A DNA stretch of 64,000 nt from Clostridiales bacterium. GTDB taxonomy: Bacteria; Bacillota; Clostridia; Christensenellales; CAG-314. The position numbers were made by a program, and so were the translations under genes. This document shows positions 43,376 through 50,896 of this stretch, piece after piece. Below the pieces are notes generated by a model that saw nothing but the letters and a program-made list of their open reading frames with translations, was not told the DNA's origin and did not search any database. Where the stretch lies: NCBI GenBank assembly GCA_022508305.1, contig JAFLVM010000001.1, positions 685,347-749,346 of the forward strand. Direction: 5' to 3'. Position 1 is the stretch's first letter, and each line of letters opens with the position of its first letter.

Positions 43376-45259
43376 TTATTCCGTTGTTTCGGAAGAGGTT
43401 GCCTCTACAGCTTCTATTGCTGCCTCTTCAACAGAGGAGTCACTTGTTACACCGTCTCTATTGTTTATTTCCGTCATCATCATGTCATAGTAATCTTCGT
43501 CAATGATGAACTTCCTGTGTTGAACAAGCCACGCCGCAAGCAGGAACACAACGGGCACTACCGTTACGGCTGCTCTTATCCACAAACGTTTAGACAAATC
43601 GCCTTTGTCGCGGAAATAGTTGTTAGCTACGTTAAATTCCACGCCGTTTGCCTCGCCCTTTAACATGAAGATATACGTTTTACCTTCTTCAAGGTCGCCG
43701 TCTTTGTAGTCCTTCACCCAAGTAACGAATATTTCGCCGTTGTCCGTCTTTTCCATAATTGCGACGTCTCCGATTGCAGCAAGATAGTCGCCGCTGATTT
43801 GCCTGCCGCTAAGCACGGGATCGTTGGCTAATTGCTCGTTAAGCCACTCAGCAGAAATATCTATTTCCGTAACCGTCTCTTCGCCCGTTTCGGGATCTAT
43901 GCTGACTATCGGGTCACCAACGTGCAGATAGTAGTTGATTGCCCCAAGATACTCCACCTGCTGATCGTAGCTCATGCGGTCGAAATAGCCCTTTTGTGCC
44001 TCTATCGTGGAGATGTTTTGCGACAGGCCGTACACCATTGACACTACCAAAACGAGGGTTACGATACCGTACTTCAACGCGTCGGCAAACTTAGCCATAA
44101 ACGGGCGCAACGTGGAAACTACCGCTTCGTTGCGTTCGCCGTGCTTGTAGTCGTTGTATTCCACGCAGTTGGTCATGTTGATTATGCTTGCCATGTAGAA
44201 CATTGACTGACCCACGAATACCAGCACTCCGAAAATGCTGAGGGTAATCAGATTGAAAGGCATCCAATCCACCCAGCCGAGAAGCGCAACGCCAAGATAA
44301 CCCACGCACGCAACTATGATGGATATAAGCTGCAGCTTTTTTCTGCCCAGTTTCTTGACGATCATTGGGTAGAACACCTGCGCCAAAATGTTGAACACGC
44401 CGAATATTGCAATGAACACTATCGCGTTGCCGTCGTAGCCGATTTCGAGATAGTACAAATTGTACGCAAGACCGACAAGCAGAGAACTGCCGATGTTGTA
44501 GAACAGCATGGACAACGTCATCCAAAGGATTTGGTCGTTATTCTTGATAGTTTGCCACATTTTCTTCAGGGAAACCTTCTCGTTGACTTCCATCAACCCC
44601 CTCGGACGCTCCTTGACGAAAAGCACCATCACTATCTGCATTACCATGAAAATAACCGCAACGCCAACGCTAATCCAACGGAAAGCGCCCAAAACGTTAC
44701 CGGGATACAGGAAGGAAATACCGCCTTGCGCAGCAAACGCGCCAACGCCCGCGAAAACTACGGTAAGCATGGTTGCTTGGTTGCGCTGTTCCTTTTTGCT
44801 GCTGAGGCTTGCCAGCATTGACCAGTAACCGATGTCGTTCATGGTGAAGGACGTTTCCCAAAGCAGGTACATAATCGCCATGTAAATGACGAAGTTCCAG
44901 CCGTTAGAGAAGGTCTGAATGTTGAACATCAGTATGATAATGGTACCAGTCAGCACCGCGCCGATAAGAATCCAGGGGCGGAACTTGCCGAACTTCATGT
45001 GCGAGCCTTCGATAATCGCGCCCATCATGGGGTCGTTGATTGCATCCCACACGCGACCGACCACGCCGATAAGCAAGCTTATGGTGGTAAACTGCGCGAT
45101 GTTCAGCGTCATACCGAACTGTATGTAGGTGAGTAGGAATGACGCGATTAGCTGATAGGACATGTCGCGCCCTATACCGCTTACGCCAAATAGCCACTTG
45201 TTGCGATTGAACTGCCTATCTTCGGCAGAAATCTCCGTTTTGAGTGCCTTTGTCGCCAT
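43376..45259 (-). CDS. GPH-family sugar:cation symporter with extracytoplasmic insert
   Basis: 627 residues from ATG 45257-45259 (AAAGGAG upstream). It belongs to the glycoside-pentoside-hexuronide group of the MFS: KWLFGVSGIGRDMSYQLIASF, GRVWDAINDPMMG with the conserved Asp-rich block, and KFGKFRPWIL between TM2 and TM3. Eleven helices are followed by about 140 acidic, soluble residues (about 425-570: YFDRMSYDQQVEYLG, VTEIDISAEWLNEQL) before the last helix and a Glu-rich tail. GPH proteins import melibiose, glucuronides, lactose or xylosides with Na+ or H+. The substrate is unknown. An extended -10, TGATATAAT, lies 66 bp upstream. Confidence 0.87.
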   Translation of the reverse strand: MATKALKTEISAEDRQFNRNKWLFGVSGIGRDMSYQLIASFLLTYIQFGMTLNIAQFTTISLLIGVVGRVWDAINDPMMGAIIEGSHMKFGKFRPWILIGAVLTGTIIILMFNIQTFSNGWNFVIYMAIMYLLWETSFTMNDIGYWSMLASLSSKKEQRNQATMLTVVFAGVGAFAAQGGISFLYPGNVLGAFRWISVGVAVIFMVMQIVMVLFVKERPRGLMEVNEKVSLKKMWQTIKNNDQILWMTLSMLFYNIGSSLLVGLAYNLYYLEIGYDGNAIVFIAIFGVFNILAQVFYPMIVKKLGRKKLQLISIIVACVGYLGVALLGWVDWMPFNLITLSIFGVLVFVGQSMFYMASIINMTNCVEYNDYKHGERNEAVVSTLRPFMAKFADALKYGIVTLVLVVSMVYGLSQNISTIEAQKGYFDRMSYDQQVEYLGAINYYLHVGDPIVSIDPETGEETVTEIDISAEWLNEQLANDPVLSGRQISGDYLAAIGDVAIMEKTDNGEIFVTWVKDYKDGDLEEGKTYIFMLKGEANGVEFNVANNYFRDKGDLSKRLWIRAAVTVVPVVFLLAAWLVQHRKFIIDEDYYDMMMTEINNRDGVTSDSSVEEAAIEAVEATSSETTE

Positions 45260-45336
45260 AAAAATCTCCTTTGCAGTGTACGCAGAGCAACAAACCGTCA
45301 CTTTGCGCCATTTTTTTGAAATAATATTATATCATT

Positions 45337-46110
45337 TTACTTGTAACGCTTGTTGAATTTTTGCTGTTTTACCCAAGTGTTCATTACCATTTTGACAGGG
45401 AAAATTTTTACAAGGCGCGTTTGACTGCGCGCTTTGAAACCGTACATCGAGAAATCCTTGCCCTTTTGCATGTCTTTGAATGCTTTTTTTACGACGTCTT
45501 TGGGTTCGTACAACGCAACCATTTTTTGTACTACTTTTTCGCCTTTACGTTCCGCGCGGTCGAAAAACGCGCTGTTCGTCCAAAACGGACACACTGCCGT
45601 AACCAAAATCTTGCGCGGTTTAAGTTCCACGTTTAGAGAGCGCGCGTAGCTGTGTACAAACGCCTTAGTTGCAGCGTACACGTTTTGATAGGGCGTCGGT
45701 TGGAAAGCCGCTACACTGCTGAATTGAGCAATTTTTGCGCCTTCGTTCATATACGGCAACGCGTGTTCTGTCAGCGACACCAAACATTCGCAATTTAAGC
45801 GCACCATGTTCGTGCTTTCGGATACGGGAATTTCGTCGTACCTGCCAAACTTGCCGAAGCCTGCCGCATTGACAAGCCAACGTACGTCGGGCTGCTCTGC
45901 TTGCAACCTTTCAATAATTTCTTCCAAACCGCCGTTTGTCAAATCTACGGCGAAAATTCTGACCGACGTGTTAAGCTCTGCCTGCAGCTCACGCAGGTTG
46001 TCCTCTTCAAGACCCACCGCCCAGATTTCTTCCAAGCCTTGCGTATCCAAAATGCGGGCAAATTCTCTGCCCATTCCGTTTGATGCGCCGGTTACGATTG
46101 CTATTTTCAT
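45337..46110 (-). CDS. Short-chain dehydrogenase/reductase (SDR)
   Basis: 257 residues of the classical SDR family. The NAD(P)-binding TGASNGMGREFA is at the N-terminus, WLVNAAGFGKFG is the NNAG-like block, and the catalytic Ser/Tyr/Lys are in QFSSVAAF and YAATKAFVHSYA (YxxxK). The C-terminal segment beyond 200 is basic, with aromatic residues, and may contact membranes or a lipid acyl substrate, as in related 'YqjQ/DltE-like' SDRs. The substrate is not predictable. It is divergent from the nuclease-like gene at 46350. A promoter at 46140-46168 and ATAAGGAGTC precede it. Confidence 0.9.
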   Translation of the reverse strand: MKIAIVTGASNGMGREFARILDTQGLEEIWAVGLEEDNLRELQAELNTSVRIFAVDLTNGGLEEIIERLQAEQPDVRWLVNAAGFGKFGRYDEIPVSESTNMVRLNCECLVSLTEHALPYMNEGAKIAQFSSVAAFQPTPYQNVYAATKAFVHSYARSLNVELKPRKILVTAVCPFWTNSAFFDRAERKGEKVVQKMVALYEPKDVVKKAFKDMQKGKDFSMYGFKARSQTRLVKIFPVKMVMNTWVKQQKFNKRYK

Positions 46111-46139
46111 AAGTTGACTCCTTATTTTTGTATATATCG

Positions 46140-46168
46140 ATTATATCATCAATCGAAACAAATTCCAA
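46140..46168 (-). promoter_or_regulatory. Promoter for the SDR gene
   Basis: Minus-strand TTGGAA (46163-46168) and TATAAT (46140-46145), spacer 17 bp. Confidence 0.7.
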
Positions 46169-46284
46169 TACCTTTTTCAATAGTTTTAAATTTTCGCCAC
46201 GCGATATGATTGTTACGCTGTGTTATACCGCGACGTGGCATTGCGCCAAGGCTTTGTTGACATGGATAAAATTTCAGTCAACTA

Positions 46285-46313
46285 TTGACTTTGGAGCGTT
46301 AATGTTTTAAAAT
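46285..46313 (+). promoter_or_regulatory. Promoter for the nuclease-like orphan
   Basis: TTGACT (46285-46290) and TAAAAT (46308-46313), spacer 17 bp. Confidence 0.6.
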
Positions 46314-46349
46314 TTCAACACACTATTTTACAGCAAAAAGGGAATACAA

Positions 46350-47048
46350 ATGAAGGCGCTCTACAAATTAAATGTTAACGAGTTTACAAAACTGGTAGAA
46401 GATTTGCACTTGACTAATTGGCTTATACGTGACGACTCGGCTTCATCCCGAAAAAAACAGGTTGAGAACAGACCTTATTTTGTCGACCTTAAGCAACGCG
46501 CCGAGGCTGAAGGCATAACTGCAAGTGACGACGAAATTATTTCTTGGTTGGATACCCTAAATTTACTTTACTACGTGTTTGACAGAGTAGACAATGATTT
46601 ACTTAACAAATTGCAAGTTATTCAAGAATACGTCATTCCGTTTACTCACAAAAGGGCGGACTACCTGTTGGTAAGTAGCAACAAAATACTAATTCTCGAA
46701 TTTAGTTACGACAAGCGCGGAAAAGAATACAAATTTGAGAAAAAACTGACTCAAGCAATTTATTACAAGGAACTACTGTCCAACTTGCTCCCTTCGTATA
46801 TCCAGATTGGCACGTATACGTTTTTGATAAATCCGGAAGCGGACCTTAACGGAGCCAACATTTCCAAATACAACAAGTACAACAAATACCGTAATGGCGA
46901 CGACTTCGCCAACAACGAAAAAATCAGTGATTTAGGGGCATACATCAACTTCTTCTTTTCGAATAGGGATGACGCGCTTTTGCAACTTAGTTTCATAGAT
47001 GGATATGAAACAGGGCTAAACGAAGCTCTTGAGGGTGATGAAGATTAA
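46350..47048 (+). CDS. Orphan protein with PD-(D/E)XK nuclease-like core
   Basis: 232 residues. Residues 1-95 are helical. Then RADYLLVSSNKILILEFSY (102-120) gives a beta-hairpin with Asp104 and Glu117, followed by a helix KLTQAIYYKELLSNLL (132-147) of the Q-x-x-x-Y type. This order (Asp, strand-Glu, helix with Gln) is that of PD-(D/E)XK folds, as in RecB-type nucleases, but the Lys that normally follows the Glu is missing (EFS). It is either an inactive fold or a substituted active site. The C-terminus is acidic. It lies alone with its own promoter, AAGGG ribosome-binding site and terminator. Composition is more AT-rich than most neighbours, fitting acquired DNA. The fold call is inference. 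Confidence 0.55.
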   Translation: MKALYKLNVNEFTKLVEDLHLTNWLIRDDSASSRKKQVENRPYFVDLKQRAEAEGITASDDEIISWLDTLNLLYYVFDRVDNDLLNKLQVIQEYVIPFTHKRADYLLVSSNKILILEFSYDKRGKEYKFEKKLTQAIYYKELLSNLLPSYIQIGTYTFLINPEADLNGANISKYNKYNKYRNGDDFANNEKISDLGAYINFFFSNRDDALLQLSFIDGYETGLNEALEGDED

Positions 47049-47094
47049 ACCAATTTGCATGCACAAAACACAGCAAAAACGAAAAAATTAGCAA

Positions 47095-47130
47095 CAAAAA
47101 GAGAGTGCCTATCGGCACTTTCTTTTTTTG
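47095..47130. terminator. Bidirectional terminator of the nuclease-like gene
   Basis: AGAGTGCC with GGCACTTT around TATC, then CTTTTTTT. Confidence 0.85.
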
Positions 47131-47216
47131 TAAATTAAAATCGCATCATAAAGCTGATTGGCATTGGAAAATATAAAACGAACCACACTAACAATTAAAT
47201 AACTTATAAAAAACAC

Positions 47217-47246
47217 TTGATATGGAGTTGCTCCACAGTATATGAT
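47217..47246 (+). promoter_or_regulatory. MerR-type promoter/operator
   Basis: TTGATA (47217-47222) and TATGAT (47241-47246) are 18 bp apart. The palindrome TGGAG-TTG-CTCCA (47223-47235) lies between them, the layout of MerR-family autoregulated promoters. Confidence 0.6.
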
Positions 47247-47263
47247 TTAATCAGAGGTGTAAA

Positions 47264-47632
47264 ATGACGATACAACAGATATGCAAACAAAGTGGTCTAA
47301 CGGTAGACACTATCAGATACTACGAGCGAGTCGGACTTATTGAAGCTGAAAAAGGAGTTTACTTCAAAAATTACAGTCATCAGACGCTCGAAACGCTTAT
47401 TGCAATAAAAAAATTGCGATTGGCAGGACTATCATTATCTAAAATTAAATGGCTGTTGTCCATCGAAGTTGACCCAACGGATTTAAGTCGAAAACAAAGC
47501 GATGCGTTATATGCCGTTATCGATAATGCGTTAGAATGCGCTAAAATTCGTGCAAAAGAAATTGCCGAGTCGCAACAGTTACTTGAAAATATGAAACGCA
47601 AACTTGTTGGGGTAATAAATGAAAATAAGTAG
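47264..47632 (+). CDS. MerR-family transcriptional regulator
   Basis: 122 residues. The winged helix is MTIQQICKQSGLTVDTIRYYERVGLIEAE, the classic DTIRYYE MerR signature. The dimerisation helix follows (ETLIAIKKLRLAGLSLSKIKWLLS), then a coiled C-terminal part. There is no N-terminal Cys cluster and no added sensor domain, so the effector is unknown. GAGGTG precedes the ATG. It ends inside the start of the small membrane-protein gene (14-nt overlap), so both are translated together. The palindrome in its promoter is a likely self-operator. Confidence 0.9.
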   Translation: MTIQQICKQSGLTVDTIRYYERVGLIEAEKGVYFKNYSHQTLETLIAIKKLRLAGLSLSKIKWLLSIEVDPTDLSRKQSDALYAVIDNALECAKIRAKEIAESQQLLENMKRKLVGVINENK

Positions 47633-47921
47633 TATAGTTTTGACATTGTTGTACTGTGTCCTGATGTTCGCAACTCTTTTTGTCAAAAACAACAAACTCA
47701 AACTTACAAAATTACTTGCGATATTGGGAATCGCTGTAGCCATTGTGCATACCGCGCTTTATTTCGCTGCTCAAAGCCATTGGGCAATTTTACTGACAAG
47801 CCTTTTGCTATTTATGGCGTATGGAATTGCCAACGGCTTAATTTTGAAAAAACCGCATGTATGGCATTGGGTAATACGGTTTATTCTGTCTGCCGTGATA
47901 TTCGTTTTGTTTGTTATTTAG
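47619..47921 (+). CDS. Small four-helix membrane protein, MerR partner
   Basis: 100 residues, nearly all hydrophobic, in three or four helices: IVLTLLYCVLMFATLFV (3-19), LAILGIAVAIVHTALYFA (33-50), AILLTSLLLFMAYGIANGLIL, VIRFILSAVIFVLFVI. It has short basic loops (KNNKLKLTK, KKPHVWH). No family was recognised. Gene overlap with the MerR regulator implies it is the regulator's target, perhaps a transporter or stress-response membrane protein. Confidence 0.7.
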   Translation: MKISSIVLTLLYCVLMFATLFVKNNKLKLTKLLAILGIAVAIVHTALYFAAQSHWAILLTSLLLFMAYGIANGLILKKPHVWHWVIRFILSAVIFVLFVI

Positions 47922-47969
47922 TTACCGTAATCAAATTGGCGCTGTGACGTGCGCTTGTATATAACAAAT

Positions 47970-48013
47970 AAAAAATACCCAGCCAAACCCTTTCGGGTTC
48001 GACTGGGTATCGT
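47970..48013 (-). terminator. Terminator copy 1 (30-bp direct repeat) of the two-TM protein gene
   Basis: The hairpin ACCCAGTCGAACCC/GGGTTTGGCTGGGT on the minus strand is followed by ATTTTTTATTT. The 30-bp core (47984-48013) is identical to 49013-49042. Confidence 0.8.
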
Positions 48014-48061
48014 TTGTTTGATATTAGATATCTTAAAACGAATTTAATGCATTTTTTATTT

Positions 48062-48973
48062 TTAGCATTCTTCATTCGTTGATGAGGCTTTAAGCATGCG
48101 GTCGCCTTCTTTGTATTCTGTTTCTTTATATATATCCCACAATAAGTTAAATCCCTTTTCCGATTGCTTACACAAGTTTTTCTCGTCGTCACTCTCTTCA
48201 TCTTCTGTATCGCTTTCAATAAATCCTTTCAAAGCAAGCGATAAGGTTTTTGCAGGTAAGGTAAGCGGTTGTAGATTTATCCAATAGTACGAAATGTCTG
48301 TATGATGGGGCGGTTGATCTATATACTTTGCAACGCGAATATTATTTTGATATTCATCTCTATAGAATCTTACTTTGAGACTTCCTGCCATTCCAATGGT
48401 TTCTTGTAAAATTTCGTCGACAGTTTTCAACGCATCCTCACGCAACTCCGCCTCGTAATCTACCTTGCTATCGTGATACAACTTTGAAATACGTTCCAAA
48501 TACGGTAGGTTGTTTTTGTCGTAAGACGCAAGTAATAGCTGCACTTCACACCCATTTTTTATGCACCTAATTATATCAGTCTTGAAAAATGTCAAAAAGA
48601 CATTTCCTGTAAGAAATAATAATTTCAGCTGACGAGGATAGTTTTTCTCCAAAATGTCCGAACCAAACATTTTGTTTATGTCATCCTTATTGGATATTCC
48701 ATTTCCTATATTGCTTATACCGGCTTTTTTCATAATGCGGTAATCAACCTTTATAGAAAACGGTTTGTCAGTAAATACTTTTACAAGCATACCAACAAAC
48801 AACCCAATAACTATTGCCGATAGTACGTCATTCAGTAGGTCTATTAATAGTTTTTTTAAGTCTGCCTCTTGCTGAATAACCAAATTTAAAACCACTATGG
48901 CAACTATAATAACAATAGTGACTACAAATAATAATATGATAGTCAAATCCCTTAAATTGTGTCTTTTGTTCAT
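48062..48973 (-). CDS. Two-helix membrane protein with large cytoplasmic domain
   Basis: 303 residues. Helices at about 12-34 (IILLFVVTIVIIVAIVVLN) and 48-66 (LSAIVIGLFVGMLVKVF) are followed by a cytoplasmic domain. Its core, LKLLFLTGNVFLTFFKTDIIR then GCEVQLLLASYDKNNLPYLERI, has the look of a Rossmann or phospholipase-D-like strand-helix unit, but no HxK(x)4D catalytic motif is seen. The tail is acidic (ESDTEDEESDDEKN). It lies between duplicated terminators next to a tRNA cluster and is AT-rich compared with the neighbours, which fits insertion. The arrangement of two membrane helices plus an uncharacterised cytosolic domain is seen in phage-defence effectors, but the function here is unknown. 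Confidence 0.6.
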   Translation of the reverse strand: MNKRHNLRDLTIILLFVVTIVIIVAIVVLNLVIQQEADLKKLLIDLLNDVLSAIVIGLFVGMLVKVFTDKPFSIKVDYRIMKKAGISNIGNGISNKDDINKMFGSDILEKNYPRQLKLLFLTGNVFLTFFKTDIIRCIKNGCEVQLLLASYDKNNLPYLERISKLYHDSKVDYEAELREDALKTVDEILQETIGMAGSLKVRFYRDEYQNNIRVAKYIDQPPHHTDISYYWINLQPLTLPAKTLSLALKGFIESDTEDEESDDEKNLCKQSEKGFNLLWDIYKETEYKEGDRMLKASSTNEEC

Positions 48974-49005
48974 TTAGGAACTCCTCTTCCGAAATATAAC
49001 AAAAC

Positions 49006-49042
49006 ACCCAATCAAACCCTTTCGGGTTCGACTGGGTATCGT
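49006..49042 (-). terminator. Terminator copy 2 (30-bp direct repeat) of the tRNA cluster
   Basis: The same hairpin as at 47984, identical over 30 bp (49013-49042). Its minus-strand trailer is GTTTTGTTAT. It ends the tRNA-Met/Glu/Val transcript. Confidence 0.8.
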
Positions 49043-49043
49043 G

Positions 49044-49119
49044 TGGTGGGGAGTACAGGGCTCGAACCTGTGACCCCCTGCTTGTAAGGCAGATGCTCTC
49101 CCAACTGAGCTAACTCCCC
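49044..49119 (-). tRNA. trnV: tRNA-Val (anticodon TAC)
   Basis: Full 76-nt cloverleaf including encoded CCA. The acceptor is GGGGAGT/ACTCCCC, the anticodon loop is CTTACAA and the T-loop is GGTTCGAGCC. Confidence 0.97.
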
Positions 49120-49121
49120 AT

Positions 49122-49196
49122 TGGTGACTCCTACGGGAATCGAACCCGTGTTACCGCCGTGAAAGGGCGATGTCTTGACCGCTTGACCAAGGAGCC
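49122..49196 (-). tRNA. trnE: tRNA-Glu (anticodon TTC)
   Basis: 75 nt with CCA. The acceptor is GGCTCCT/AGGAGTC with one G-U pair, the anticodon loop is CTTTCAC and the T-loop is GGTTCGATTCC. Confidence 0.97.
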
Positions 49197-49200
49197 GTAT

Positions 49201-49277
49201 TGGTAGCGGCGGTCGGATTCGAACCAACGACCTGCCGGGTATGAACCGGCCGCTATAACCATCTAAGCTACGCCGCC
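49201..49277 (-). tRNA. trnM: Elongator tRNA-Met (anticodon CAT)
   Basis: 77 nt with CCA. The acceptor is GGCGGCG/CGCCGCT and the anticodon loop is TTCATAC. The overall sequence closely follows the Bacillus elongator tRNA-Met. It has a 1-72 G-U pair, not the C-A mismatch of the initiator. It is not Ile2-like, judging by its similarity to elongator Met. Confidence 0.9.
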
Positions 49278-49317
49278 ACATTGCTTACCGACATTCGCTA
49301 CTGTCAAAAGCCTATTT

Positions 49318-49346
49318 ATTGTAACAAACAAAACTGATGTTGTCAA
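49318..49346 (-). promoter_or_regulatory. Promoter of the tRNA cluster
   Basis: Minus-strand TTGACA (49341-49346) and TACAAT (49318-49323), spacer 17 bp. Confidence 0.85.
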
Positions 49347-49364
49347 CAAAATTGAGGTAGTATT

Positions 49365-50018
49365 TTATTTCCAAATATCGCCAACCTGATTTATTTCAAC
49401 TGTGACAGGTTCGCACGTTGCAACGGACAGGGCGTAACGATTGCCGTCGATTTCCAACAAGCGGGTGTTAGCAGGGCGTTTGGTCGTGTCGATGCTCTTG
49501 GGGGCAAAATACGGACCGTCCTCCATCTTGAATACGCTTTCCTTGTGCGTCCAAAGTAATGCAAGCGTTTGACTTCGGCGCGACGGCTCACAAATCATTA
49601 GCTGTTGACGTTCGATGTTGTTCAGTACGCGATTTACAAAAGCCTCGTCGCTTGATCTATCGCTAAAACTTGAAACTGCCTCAACGTCCACGCCCACCTT
49701 GTGCGCGAAGATTGCCACTACTACCACGTTGTTGCTGTGGGAAAGAGAAAAATTCGCGTTGGCGTTGCAGCTCCACTTTCCGTTCCCGCTTACGTTAAAA
49801 TTGAAACCGTCTACCCCATTGCCGTAATGTTGCTTTAAAGCGTAGTCGAGTAGCTGCCACACACAGTACTTTTGTTGCCTTGTCAAAATGTCCGTACAAC
49901 GCTGAATCGCTTGATTGCGAATTGATGGCTGTACAGGCTTAACTTGTACGTTTTTGTCAAAGTTAGCTACGTAAACATACACAGTAGAGGCGTTAAACTG
50001 TAAATTTTTGCTAAACAT
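49365..50018 (-). CDS. 4'-phosphopantetheinyl transferase, Sfp-type
   Basis: 217 residues. The family blocks are GNGKWSCNANANFSLSHSNN, then KVGVDVEAV with the Mg-binding Asp/Glu pair, and LLWTHKESVFKM, the catalytic WxxKE(A/S)xxK block. These enzymes move phosphopantetheine from CoA to Ser of acyl/peptidyl carrier domains. The Sfp group serves secondary-metabolite or polyketide carriers, so a carrier-protein pathway is expected elsewhere in the genome. No NRPS or PKS gene is in this window. AAGGG lies upstream of the ATG. The first ~30 residues match the family only loosely. Confidence 0.85.
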   Translation of the reverse strand: MFSKNLQFNASTVYVYVANFDKNVQVKPVQPSIRNQAIQRCTDILTRQQKYCVWQLLDYALKQHYGNGVDGFNFNVSGNGKWSCNANANFSLSHSNNVVVVAIFAHKVGVDVEAVSSFSDRSSDEAFVNRVLNNIERQQLMICEPSRRSQTLALLWTHKESVFKMEDGPYFAPKSIDTTKRPANTRLLEIDGNRYALSVATCEPVTVEINQVGDIWK

Positions 50019-50093
50019 GTAGTGATAATCCCTTTTTACAACAACTCAGAAGTCTAAGAGCGCTAATTCTTCTCACACAGTGAATTTTTTTAT

Positions 50094-50122
50094 ATTGTAC
50101 CATATGCGAATAAATTACGCAA
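50094..50122 (-). promoter_or_regulatory. Promoter for the PPTase gene
   Basis: Minus-strand TTGCGT (50117-50122) and TACAAT (50094-50099), spacer 17 bp. Confidence 0.6.
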
Positions 50123-50141
50123 ACAAAATAAAAATGACAAT

Positions 50142-50166
50142 AAAAACCCCTGTCGCAGGACAGAGG
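50142..50166 (-). terminator. Terminator of the LbetaH acetyltransferase gene
   Basis: Minus-strand CCTCTGTC/GACAGGGG stem with loop CTGC, followed by TTTTTATT. Confidence 0.85.
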
Positions 50167-50209
50167 AAAAGAATACTTAGTTTAGATTGTAATTTTATGT
50201 TTTTATTGT

Positions 50210-50812
50210 TTATTGCTTTTTCAAATATTTGTGCGCACGCCCTTCTTTCACTGTCAGATAACTGCGCCCAATACTGAACGCGCCGTCTGGCATACTCTTG
50301 TCCACCGTGGTACCGCACGCCACAAAGCAATCTCTGCCAAGCGTTACCGGAGCAACCAAATTGGCGTTGCAACCAATGAAACAATCCTCGCCCACCGTCG
50401 TGTGGTGCTTCTTCTGTCCGTCAAAGTTGACGAATACAACGCCGCAGCCGATGTTGGTTCGCGCGCCCACGTCAGCGTCGCCCACGTAACTGAGGTGCGC
50501 AGCTTTTACTCCGTCGTGCAACACACTGTTTTTGATTTCTACGAAGTTTCCCACACGGCAGTCGTCGCCGACAATAGCGTTGTTTCTCAAGTGCGCGTTT
50601 GGACCGACCGTGCAGTTGCAGCCTACCGAGCTGTCGGTAATACGCGAAGATTTTACTACTGTGTTTACCCCGATTGTGGAATTTTCAATATAGGAAAAAC
50701 TTCCGACGACGCAACCGTCACCCAACACGCTGTTACCTTTGACCACCGCAAAAGGCTCAATTGTGACGTTTTTGCCAACCTTTACACTTTCGTCCAATAC
50801 GTACTCTGCCAC
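50210..50812 (-). CDS. Stand-alone left-handed beta-helix acetyltransferase, GlmU C-domain-like
   Basis: 200 residues using the GTG at 50810-50812, which has GGAGG (50819-50823) at ideal spacing. It consists of about ten hexapeptide-repeat coils. The blocks GPNAHLRNNAIVGDDCRVGN, VEIKNSVL, HLSYVGDADVGARTNIGCGV, NFDGQKKHHTTVGEDCFIG and LVAPVTLG are the acetyltransferase-domain signatures of GlmU, including the His and Lys/Tyr substrate contacts. The N-terminal uridylyltransferase half is absent. It therefore probably acetylates glucosamine-1-phosphate or a related sugar phosphate, either as a split GlmU or in a separate pathway. It follows spoIIE on the same strand (84-bp gap). Confidence 0.8.
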   Translation of the reverse strand: MAEYVLDESVKVGKNVTIEPFAVVKGNSVLGDGCVVGSFSYIENSTIGVNTVVKSSRITDSSVGCNCTVGPNAHLRNNAIVGDDCRVGNFVEIKNSVLHDGVKAAHLSYVGDADVGARTNIGCGVVFVNFDGQKKHHTTVGEDCFIGCNANLVAPVTLGRDCFVACGTTVDKSMPDGAFSIGRSYLTVKEGRAHKYLKKQ

Positions 50813-50896
50813 ACGCTTCCTCCGCATCCAAGATACATTATTATATGCGCGTGAGGTAAGTTGTTGACAACACACAAAAGAGGCGAGGGCGAGGCG

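Noticed and set aside
46163..46349. Small gene upstream of the nuclease-like orphan
   Set aside because: The 46128-46310 frame has no SD and sits over two divergent promoters.
47223..47235. Attenuator or terminator at the MerR promoter
   Set aside because: The palindrome is too short and lacks a T-run; the operator reading fits better.
47914..48219. 101-codon minus-strand frame
   Set aside because: It overlaps the terminator hairpin and the end of the two-TM gene; its shared phrase with 49012-49281 is only the translation of the 30-bp repeat.
49012..49281. 89-codon minus-strand frame
   Set aside because: It covers three tRNA genes and the repeat hairpin; it is not a protein gene.
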